Under the pieces are notes generated by a model. It was not told the DNA's origin. It did not search any database and saw nothing but the letters and a program-made list of their open reading frames with translations. DNA of 6,554 bases, taken from positions 1 to 6,554 of the forward strand of contig DADO01000241.1 of NCBI GenBank assembly GCA_002509325.1. Direction: 5' to 3'. This DNA comes from Methanosarcina sp. UBA402. GTDB taxonomy: Archaea > Halobacteriota > Methanosarcinia > Methanosarcinales > Methanosarcinaceae. Position numbers and translations under genes: made by a program. Within the stretch, counting starts at the first letter, position 1. Every line of letters begins with the position of its first letter. This document shows positions 1 through 5,013 of the stretch, piece by piece.

Positions 1-137
1 CCTCCCTTACCCTGAATAGATACGTCATTAGATTGATAAATTCATTAGAAAAAGAAGTTAAGCTTCTCCTATTGAATGTCCGTTGATTCGCGCCCCCTAA
101 CAGTCTATGAAAAAACCATCAGAAGGCGGCATATCTG
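1..137. other. Leader region before the phosphoribosyltransferase gene
   Basis: No gene is visible here. Positions 54-68 can form a weak stem of five base pairs (AGAAG with CTTCT around a five-base loop). I see no convincing archaeal TATA box; ATTGATAAAT near 33-42 is the closest. A chance reading frame of 26 codons starts at the ATG at 107 and overlaps the start of the next gene in another frame; nothing supports its translation. Whatever gene lies to the left ends outside the window. Confidence 0.4.
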
Positions 138-854
138 ATGCAGGAAAAGAAAATTCAATCCCAACAAGCCCGGTGTCAGGCAGATAAGGACTCATTCAGA
201 TGTGAGCTTATAAGCTTTAATGAAGTCTTGCGGCTTTCTAGAATTCTTGCCCGAAATATCAAGGCTTCCGGCTATATGCCTGACCTGATTATAGCCATAG
301 GGAGAGGAGGCTATGTCCCTGGGAGGCTGATTGCCGATTTTTTGCTCTTCAATAACCTTACCTCAATGAAAATCGAGCATTATGCACGAGCTGCAGACAT
401 GCGGGAAGAAGCTAGGATAAAATTTCCTATTCCTGTAGAGATAAAAGGAAGAAGAGTTCTGATTATCGATGATATAACCGACACCGGTGAAACACTCAAC
501 CTTGCAGTGGACTACGCCCAGAGCCTTAAGCCTGCAGATATCAGGACTGGAGTGCTTCAGCACAAGACCTGCTCGGCTTTCACTCCTGATTTCTATGCCC
601 AGAAAATTATCAAATGGCGCTGGATCATTTACCCCTGGGCCAGATATGAAGATCTGGCAGGATTTGCAGAAAAAATCCTCCTTAACAGAACCCTCGATCT
701 TTCTCAAATTATAGCCGAATTCAAGCACAGGTATGGGCTAGATCTCAGAGAACCTGAGCTTTTGGAAATTTTGGATGACCTGACTGAAAGGGGAGAAATC
801 GAGAAAAGTAAGGTGGATGTTCCTGTGTGGCGTATCTCAAGAGATAAATCATAA
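138..854 (+). CDS. Phosphoribosyltransferase, archaeal purine-salvage type with C-terminal extension
   Basis: A 238-residue cytosolic protein of the type I phosphoribosyltransferase family, whose members transfer ribose 5-phosphate from PRPP to a base and release pyrophosphate. The PRPP-binding motif is clear at residues 107-120 (VLIIDDITDTGETL, with the paired acids D111-D112 and the TDTGET loop). The earlier glycine-rich GRGGYVPGRLIADFL (55-69) fits the pyrophosphate-loop region. The WIIYPWARYED stretch near 162-172 is typical of the hypoxanthine/xanthine-guanine-like archaeal branch (COG2236), so a 6-oxopurine substrate is likely but unproven. Residues from about 183 to the end form an extra, mainly helical segment with the pattern ELLEILDDLTERGEIEKSKV...WRI, which could be a small winged-helix-like domain; that is inference. 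The first 20 residues are polar and not part of the fold. The ATG at 138 has a weak ribosome-binding site (AAGGCGG at 123-129) eight bases before it. The gene stands alone, and its stop codon lies inside a 17-base tandem duplication. Confidence 0.85.
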   Translation: MQEKKIQSQQARCQADKDSFRCELISFNEVLRLSRILARNIKASGYMPDLIIAIGRGGYVPGRLIADFLLFNNLTSMKIEHYARAADMREEARIKFPIPVEIKGRRVLIIDDITDTGETLNLAVDYAQSLKPADIRTGVLQHKTCSAFTPDFYAQKIIKWRWIIYPWARYEDLAGFAEKILLNRTLDLSQIIAEFKHRYGLDLREPELLEILDDLTERGEIEKSKVDVPVWRISRDKS

Positions 855-885
855 CCAGTTGCGCTATTTAACCAGTTGCGCTATT
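852..885. repeat. Perfect 17-base tandem duplication across a stop codon
   Basis: The unit TAACCAGTTGCGCTATT occurs twice, head to tail and without mismatch, at 852-868 and 869-885. The first three bases of copy one are the stop codon of the phosphoribosyltransferase gene, so the duplication begins exactly at the end of the reading frame and leaves the protein unchanged. Perfect identity suggests a recent event such as replication slippage. Confidence 0.95.
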
Positions 886-911
886 ATTCCTGCATCGTGT
901 CTTTCAGTACA

Positions 912-960
912 TTTATAAGGCTGACAGGGTCTGGTTTTTATAAGGTTGATAGGATCCTGG
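912..960. repeat. Imperfect tandem repeat, two units of 23-24 bases
   Basis: Both units begin with TTTATAAGG (912-920 and 937-945) and continue with CTGACAGGG.TCTGG and TTGATAGGATCCTGG respectively, with a few substitutions and one inserted base. Two or three T residues separate them. TTTATAAGG resembles an archaeal TATA box, but no gene starts downstream on this strand, so a promoter role is only possible if an RNA is made here. Confidence 0.6.
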
Positions 961-1163
961 GTTTATACTCAAGATAATTGCTTTGGCATGAAAGTGTTTT
1001 CAAGTATTTTCATTTCTTTGTGCCTGTTATTCGAAGAATTTCATATGCGTTTTATCAATTAGCCTGAACTTTCCTGCCATCCCTCAGAAGCTCTCAAATG
1101 CCATAATCAATCAAGAGGTGAAGAGGAAAGAATCAACCACTGGGTATGAGAAAAGTGAGAAAT

Positions 1164-1185
1164 GAGAGTAGAAGACTCTACTCTC
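1164..1185. other. Perfect hairpin, nine base pairs with four-base loop
   Basis: GAGAGTAGA (1164-1172) pairs completely with TCTACTCTC (1177-1185) around the loop AGAC. The flanking bases do not extend the stem, and no T-run follows on either strand, so it is not a classical intrinsic terminator. It could be part of an RNA transcribed from the long spacer, or a binding site for a dimeric protein. Role unknown. Confidence 0.7.
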
Positions 1186-1329
1186 TATTGAGTTTCATAG
1201 CATATCAACTACTGATATTAACAGAAATGTAAAATAAGGTTGGAGATAAGAATTCAGTTGGGAGATACTTTTAAAGAAATAGATATCAAATTAGATTAGG
1301 GATTTTAAAAGCTAATTTGAGGCCCTGTC

Positions 1330-1448
1330 CATATATAGAGCTAAAAGGAATATTTTTTCATATTAAAGCTAAAAAAAGAATGGTTTCTAACATATAGAGC
1401 CGAAAGGAACGGATTCTAACATATAGAGCCAAAGGAGATGGTATCTCA
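1330..1448. repeat. Four degenerate tandem units of about 29 bases
   Basis: Units run at about 1330-1358, 1359-1390, 1391-1419 and 1420-1448. Each starts with CATATAGAGCC or a close variant (CATATATAGAGCT, CATATTAAAGCT), continues with an AAAGGA-like core and ends in TTCTAA or similar. Units three and four are most alike; units one and two have drifted, and unit two is three bases longer. There are no unique spacers, so this is not a CRISPR array. The array lies about 130 bases beyond the 3' end of the minus-strand ThyX-like gene. Confidence 0.8.
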
Positions 1449-1528
1449 CCTTTTCTATTAGACTTTCCGGAAAAGCCGGTCGCCCGGGAACGTCAGCTAG
1501 AGCCTGGAGTCCTGAGATCAATTTATTT

Positions 1529-1551
1529 CCAGCAGGAACCCCAGCAGGAAC
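1529..1551. repeat. Short direct repeat CCAGCAGGAAC, two copies
   Basis: The 11-base sequence occurs exactly at 1529-1539 and 1541-1551, one C apart, giving a 12-base period. It lies within 50 bases of the 3' end of the ThyX-like gene, on its non-coding side. No function is evident. Confidence 0.8.
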
Positions 1552-1574
1552 TACTGAAACACATAATTTCAGTT

Positions 1575-2219
1575 TTACTCTTTCTTTTCCACACAGATGA
1601 GCTCTTCTGCATACGGCAGCGTCTCTTTTATCCAGGTGCAGAAATCCCTCCACTCATCAAGTTTGTGGTAGCGGCGCTGGAAGTAAATATTACGGAGCTC
1701 AGCGTAATTGGTTATAACTGTCCTTTTCTGCATATACGCGCTTGGGAGGTCCTGGACGAGTTCCCTGAAAACGGTTTTCCGATACGCATTATCTTCTTCA
1801 CTGTCTCCCTCGCGGGATTTGTAAGCTTTGATAAGATCATTCAGGTGTCTGATCTGGTCATTTCTGTAATCTGTCAGCGTATCAAAAGAAAAATCATGAG
1901 GAGCGAGTTCCCTGCTTGTCAGCTTGTGCATTGTTGAGGTAGAATTTTTTTCTGCGAATTTGTAGGTGTCAAACTCCTTCCACCAGTAAAGGGGAGCTGT
2001 GAGGTCAAAACAGACCGTTATGAACCTCATAAACTTGCCGTGCTCGGTTCCTGCAAGGGTCAGGCGCTGGGCCAGGTTCAGGTCCTTTTCTCCAAGCTTG
2101 CAGTTTCCTGCCTCATCAGGCTCACTGCTGTCCATAAGGTGCCAGGAGTTCATAGGATTCCGCATGCCAAGAATTGCATAATAGATATTGTATGTACCTT
2201 GTAACTTCATCTCAATCAT
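1575..2219 (-). CDS. Divergent ThyX-family protein (flavin-dependent thymidylate synthase-like) without the canonical signature
   Basis: Residue numbers here count from an upstream ATG at 2240; the chosen start (2219, residue 8) gives 214 residues. It is preferred because GAGG lies seven bases before it, while the ATG at 2240 has no such site. Compared with Thermotoga ThyX as I remember it, block 73-105 aligns without gaps and keeps A82-P83, N99 and S102, but the RHRxxSxNExSxRY signature has become TYKxxExNSxSxMH. The C-terminal block LPSAY...N178...LRN...RR (165-190) also aligns without gaps and keeps LP, N178, L182, N184 and the dUMP-site arginine region (R189/R190), followed by EW as in ThyX QW. 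I recall near-identical phrases (APLYWWKEFDTYK, NSTSTMHK, HKLDEW) in uncharacterised proteins of Firmicutes and their phages, so bacterial or viral origin is plausible. FAD and dUMP binding cannot be assumed. The gene stands alone, in opposite orientation to its flanking genes. Confidence 0.75.
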   Translation of the reverse strand: MIEMKLQGTYNIYYAILGMRNPMNSWHLMDSSEPDEAGNCKLGEKDLNLAQRLTLAGTEHGKFMRFITVCFDLTAPLYWWKEFDTYKFAEKNSTSTMHKLTSRELAPHDFSFDTLTDYRNDQIRHLNDLIKAYKSREGDSEEDNAYRKTVFRELVQDLPSAYMQKRTVITNYAELRNIYFQRRYHKLDEWRDFCTWIKETLPYAEELICVEKKE

Positions 2220-2226
2220 AAAAGCG

Positions 2227-2230
2227 CCTC
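2227..2230 (-). promoter_or_regulatory. Ribosome-binding site deciding the start of the ThyX-like gene
   Basis: Read on the minus strand, AAGAGGCG lies just before the ATG at 2219, with GAGG seven bases away. This matches the 3' end of archaeal 16S rRNA. The alternative ATG at 2240 is preceded by TTGTTTATTA, which has no such match, and would add only seven residues (MGLRGAF). Confidence 0.65.
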
Positions 2231-2244
2231 TTAAACCCATTAAT

Positions 2245-2319
2245 AAACAATTTATAAATTTATTGTTGTAAATAACTTATAAATCGACGTGGTAAACAAC
2301 TTATAGATTTATCTATGGT
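2245..2319 (-). promoter_or_regulatory. Three tandem 24-26 base units, each with a TATA-like box, upstream of the ThyX-like gene
   Basis: Units lie at 2245-2269, 2270-2293 and 2294-2319; the beginning of a fourth follows at 2320. On the minus strand each carries a TATA-like core: ATTTATAAATTG, ATTTATAAGTTA and ATCTATAAGTTG. With the usual archaeal distance of about 25 bases from TATA box to transcript start, they would start transcripts near 2229, 2254 and 2278. The one closest to the gene would begin downstream of the ATG at 2240, consistent with translation starting at 2219. They may be duplicated promoters or operator sites for a repeat-binding regulator; which of the two is not visible. 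Confidence 0.55.
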
Positions 2320-2339
2320 AAATAAACTAACTAACTAAC

Positions 2340-2376
2340 ATAAGCCAACTCATATTCATATAAGCTAACTGATATT
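2340..2376. repeat. Direct repeat pair of 17 bases, period 20
   Basis: ATAAGCCAACTCATATT (2340-2356) and ATAAGCTAACTGATATT (2360-2376) agree at 15 of 17 positions. They directly follow the tract of CTAA repeats at 2327-2339. The pair lies between two divergently transcribed genes and could be an operator, but equally a slippage product. Confidence 0.7.
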
Positions 2377-2684
2377 AAAGAATCGGAAACTGAGTATGAA
2401 AACTAAGGGGGAAGTCATTCATTCTTTTAGGGGAAATTATTTAGGAGAATCATTGCCCTTTTAACCCATGCTTTATTCTATCAGATATAACCTTTCTGCA
2501 ACTTCCGGCTATTTCTACTTGACAATAAGCGGCAAGATTGCGTATTATCAGTTTGAGCCTGTTAAGTACGAGCCTGCTAACTCAAGTAAATTCATAATCT
2601 CATTTAGAAAACAGCCAAAAACCTCTTCTTGAACCCAGACTGTTCTTAAACTAGAAACCAAAATGAAAAAAACACTAAAATGAG

Positions 2685-3497
2685 ATGACTCCTACAGAAC
2701 CCTTTTACCTTGTAATTCTGATTTTTACAGGCGCATTTACAGGCATTATCTCGGGCCTGCTGGGCGTGGGAGGAGGCTTTGTCATGACTCCTGTCCAGTA
2801 CTGGCTTTTGCAGGAAACCGACCTGCAGCCTGACCTGGCTATACGGGTAGCTCTCGGCACAAGCCTTTTTGTGGTCTTGCTAAACGCCGTAAGTGTCACT
2901 CTAAAGTATCAGCAAAAACATGCAGTCCTGTGGAAACAGGCAATAATTATGGGAATCTCAGGTTCGGTTTTCAGCTTTGGAGGAGCAGCCGTAGCTTCTT
3001 ACCTCTCAGCTTCAACACTGAGCACAATTTTCGGGGTCGTGGTCATAATCGGAGCCCTCAGAACTTATATGATGCCTGCAGTAAGAGAAAAAGATGAAAT
3101 CAGCTCCAATCCAATACCTTATATTCTTGCTGGCATTTCCATAGGTTTTTTCTCAGGGCTTCTTGGGATCGGCGGAGGGGTCATTGGAATCCCAATTATG
3201 CTGATTTTTCTGAATTTTGATATGCGAAAAGCCGTCGGAACCTCGGCTGCGGTAATAATTTTTACTTCTTTTGGAGGGTCGATCGGATATATAGCCAACG
3301 GCTGGGGACAGCCAGGACTTCCTCCCTACTCTCTTGGATACATAAATCTTATTGACTGGATTTTACTTGCTGTCCCGGGCTTTCTCGCAGCAAGAAGAGG
3401 AGCTGAATTTGCCCATCTGGTAAATCCAGAGCACCTGAAACATCTCTTTGTACTTCTCATGATTTACATAGGGCTAAAAATGATAGGATTTTTTTGA
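2685..3497 (+). CDS. TauE/SafE-family membrane permease (probable anion exporter)
   Basis: A 270-residue integral membrane protein with about eight hydrophobic segments (roughly 8-30, 55-72, 83-107, 110-127, 144-165, 183-205, 222-236 and 249-270). The family mark is an internal duplication: SGLLGVGGGFVMTP in the first half (residues 23-36) and SGLLGIGGGVIGIP in the second (158-171), each with the glycine-rich turn and proline typical of TauE/SafE (COG0730). Members move sulfite, sulfonates and related small organic or inorganic anions across the cytoplasmic membrane; the substrate here cannot be read from sequence. Length is normal for the family. The start is fixed by an in-frame stop (TAA at 2676-2678) just upstream, yet the ATG at 2685 has no visible Shine-Dalgarno site, so the mRNA may be leaderless or have a very short leader. 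The gene converges on the ABC permease gene and has no obvious partner in the window. Confidence 0.9.
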   Translation: MTPTEPFYLVILIFTGAFTGIISGLLGVGGGFVMTPVQYWLLQETDLQPDLAIRVALGTSLFVVLLNAVSVTLKYQQKHAVLWKQAIIMGISGSVFSFGGAAVASYLSASTLSTIFGVVVIIGALRTYMMPAVREKDEISSNPIPYILAGISIGFFSGLLGIGGGVIGIPIMLIFLNFDMRKAVGTSAAVIIFTSFGGSIGYIANGWGQPGLPPYSLGYINLIDWILLAVPGFLAARRGAEFAHLVNPEHLKHLFVLLMIYIGLKMIGFF

Positions 3498-3552
3498 AAA
3501 CTGAACTTCTGGAAGGAAGCTTTAGAAATAAAAGTTTGAGATAAAATTTCAC
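3498..3552. terminator. Short convergent spacer, possible bidirectional termination region
   Basis: Only 55 bases separate the two convergent stop codons. On the minus strand the spacer reads with T-rich stretches (ATTTTATC, CTTTTATTTCT), as archaeal transcription tends to use. On the plus strand the only T-run (seven T) lies at 3488-3494, at the end of the permease gene itself. A weak CTTC/GAAG stem is at 3509-3522. Termination here is inferred from gene arrangement more than from sequence. Confidence 0.3.
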
Positions 3553-4722
3553 TCAGGCGCTTTCGATAGCTTTTACAGGGTCGAGTTTTGCAGCTTTTCG
3601 CGCAGGGTAGATGCCCGAAATTATATTGATTATGAAAGCGAAGAAAGCCGCGTATACAAAATTAAGGGGTTCGACTTCAAGAGGCAGGGTCTGAAGCCCG
3701 AAATACATCTCTTGCGGGACTTCGATTGTGTAGCTCTGAAGTACGAGAATTGCAATGTAACCGAGAATAATACCAAACACCAGACCAATGGCTCCAAGGA
3801 TAACGGACTGGAAAAGAAAGAGAGCCATAATGCTTTTTTGAGAGGCTCCCATAGCTTTCAGGATGCCGATTTCCCGGGTTCTCTGGGCTACAATGGTAAT
3901 CAGGGTATTTACGATCCCGAAACCTGCAATCCCATAGATTAATAGGTAAAAGAGATTTACGAGAACCCTCTGAGTATTCAGGAGATTCAGGATCTCTGCA
4001 TTTGTTTCAAGCCAGCTGACGGCATCAAGCCCGGACTCTCTTTCAATTGAACTTGCGATAACCTCAGCCTGGTAAGGGTCTGCAACCCTGACTCCAATTG
4101 TGCTTACAACACCCGGTTCGTTGAAAAAATGCTGCACCGAATCAAGCCTTGCATAAGCTGTTACCTCATCTGCCCCAGTCCCGGTATGAATAAGCCCTAT
4201 AACCTTAAAGGAAGTAGTTTGTGAGCCTGGAAAAACGGCATTCACGCGATCTCCCAGCTGAACCTCAAGATTTTCTGCAAGCTTATCCCCAAGTACAATT
4301 CCATGTCTTGTATGGACAAGCGACAGGAAGCTCCCTTCTATAACATCCTCACGTACTCGCATAACCGCATCTTCAGCCTCAGGTTCAACCCCCTGAAGTG
4401 AAATTCCTTCGGCATTATCCCGGTATTCCAGCGCTGCCTGGCCCTGGTATTTGGGAGATACTGCTATAACTCCTTCTTTTTCGGCAATCCGAGCTGAATT
4501 ATACCTGTAAAGATGAATAAACTTCTCTTCTTCATTTTGAGGGGTTATAACGATATGCGGGTTATTCTCAATGCTCGACTGTACGAGTTCCGCTTGAAAA
4601 CCAGAAAGCATAGCCATCATTACCGTAATAACAGCTACAGCAAGGGCAACTGCCAGAATGGCAAAAGAAGTTTGCCTTCTTCTGGACAAAATCTGCCTCA
4701 AAGCGATTTTCAGTTCGTACAC
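3553..4722 (-). CDS. ABC transporter permease of the LolC/E-MacB (FtsX-like) type
   Basis: The chosen GTG start at 4722 gives 389 residues. An earlier in-frame GTG at 4809 would add 29 polar residues, but only the 4722 start has a good ribosome-binding site (AGGAG eight bases upstream), and family members begin close to their first helix, as YELKIALRQILSRRRQT does here. Counted from 4809, the architecture is a first membrane helix near 49-69, a large extracytoplasmic MacB-like domain (about 75-280), then helices near 285-308, 330-357 and 384-402. The coupling segment REIGILKAMGAS (312-323) and the C-terminal YPARKAAKLDPVKAIESA are diagnostic. Such permeases work with a LolD/MacB-like ATPase, in bacteria moving lipoproteins or peptides or doing mechanotransmission; the archaeal cargo is unknown. 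No ATPase gene lies in the window, so its partner must be encoded elsewhere. Confidence 0.9.
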   Translation of the reverse strand: MYELKIALRQILSRRRQTSFAILAVALAVAVITVMMAMLSGFQAELVQSSIENNPHIVITPQNEEEKFIHLYRYNSARIAEKEGVIAVSPKYQGQAALEYRDNAEGISLQGVEPEAEDAVMRVREDVIEGSFLSLVHTRHGIVLGDKLAENLEVQLGDRVNAVFPGSQTTSFKVIGLIHTGTGADEVTAYARLDSVQHFFNEPGVVSTIGVRVADPYQAEVIASSIERESGLDAVSWLETNAEILNLLNTQRVLVNLFYLLIYGIAGFGIVNTLITIVAQRTREIGILKAMGASQKSIMALFLFQSVILGAIGLVFGIILGYIAILVLQSYTIEVPQEMYFGLQTLPLEVEPLNFVYAAFFAFIINIISGIYPARKAAKLDPVKAIESA

Positions 4723-4890
4723 TGGACAAACTCCTGTTTGGATAAATCCTATCTGGATACCCGATCTGGATAAAACTCTTCTAAGAATAACTTCTCGCCT
4801 TTGCTTCACCAGACTCTACTTCAGATTTTCAAAATTTTTGGGCGTCTGAAAATTGTTCTATAATTATTCTTGTGAAGCTGGTTATAAATC
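4723..4890 (-). promoter_or_regulatory. Probable promoter and long leader of the ABC permease gene
   Basis: On the minus strand GATTTATAAC (4881-4890) is a good archaeal TATA box. It predicts a transcript start near 4860 and a leader of about 140 bases before the GTG at 4722. The leader holds three TGGATA words on the plus strand (4739-4744, 4754-4759, 4767-4772), two of them within ATCTGGATA at a 13-base period, and a weak six-base-pair inverted repeat (4820-4825 with 4845-4850). The ribosome-binding site AGGAG lies at 4731-4735. Confidence 0.5.
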
Positions 4891-4934
4891 AGTTTCCAAT
4901 ACTCTAAGGAAACAAATTAAAAAACAAGTTGAGA

Positions 4935-5013
4935 AAGTTTATAGAATTATAGTAAATAGAAAAAGTAAAAAGTTAAAAAAGTAAAAAGAAGGAGAAAAGA
5001 AAAAATAAAGAAG
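4935..5013 (-). terminator. T-rich termination region after enolase
   Basis: Directly after the enolase stop codon the minus strand becomes strongly pyrimidine-rich, with many runs of four to six T over about 80 bases and no hairpin. This is the usual form of an archaeal intrinsic terminator. The tract includes an exact duplicate of AAAAAGTAAAAAG (plus strand, 4960-4972 and 4976-4988). Confidence 0.6.

Larger units (their letters stand above)
855..1574. other. Long spacer of 720 bases without a credible gene
   Basis: This spacer lies between the 3' ends of the phosphoribosyltransferase and ThyX-like genes, which face each other. It holds the second copy of the 17-base duplication, an imperfect 24-base repeat pair (912-960), a perfect nine-base-pair hairpin (1164-1185), a short near-repeat GTTGGAGATA / GTTGGGAGATA (1239-1267), four degenerate units of about 29 bases (1330-1448), the palindrome TTTCCGGAAA (1464-1473) and a 12-base-period duplication of CCAGCAGGAAC (1529-1551). 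A 24-codon frame starting at the ATG at 988 has a hydrophobic start but no ribosome-binding site. The part from about 1190 to 1440 is clearly AT-rich. A small RNA gene is possible but I see no direct sign of one beyond the hairpin. Confidence 0.6.
2241..2684. other. Spacer of 444 bases between divergent genes
   Basis: The left part holds the three TATA-bearing units (2245-2319), a CTAA tetranucleotide tract (2327-2339) and a 17-base repeat pair (2340-2376). The right part holds an imperfect 15-base-period pair, GAGCCTGTTAAGT (2555-2567) and GAGCCTGCTAACT (2570-2582). A TATA-like AGATATAAC occurs at 2483-2491 and a weaker CTTAAAC near 2645, either of which might serve the TauE/SafE gene. No reading frame of credible length or ribosome-binding site was seen. 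Confidence 0.5.

Noticed and set aside
107..187. 26-codon frame overlapping the start of the phosphoribosyltransferase gene
   Set aside because: No ribosome-binding site of its own, low-complexity polar product, and overlap with a well supported gene.
988..1062. Plus-strand frame of 24 codons with a hydrophobic start (MKVFSSIFISLCLLF)
   Set aside because: No ribosome-binding site or clear promoter and no similarity I recognise; chance is the simplest explanation.
1330..1448. Possible CRISPR array
   Set aside because: The units follow each other directly, vary in length and have no unique spacers; no cas genes are present.
1464..1473. Palindrome TTTCCGGAAA as a regulator site
   Set aside because: A single ten-base palindrome downstream of both neighbouring genes, not repeated elsewhere in the window, is too weak to call.
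1387..1653. Minus-strand open frame of 88 codons overlapping the 3' end of the ThyX-like gene
   Set aside because: It overlaps the real gene in another frame, runs through the 29-base repeats, has no ribosome-binding site and no recognisable motif.
4723..4809. N-terminal extension of the ABC permease from an upstream GTG
   Set aside because: It has no ribosome-binding site, adds 29 polar residues not usual in the family, and a better GTG with AGGAG lies at 4722.
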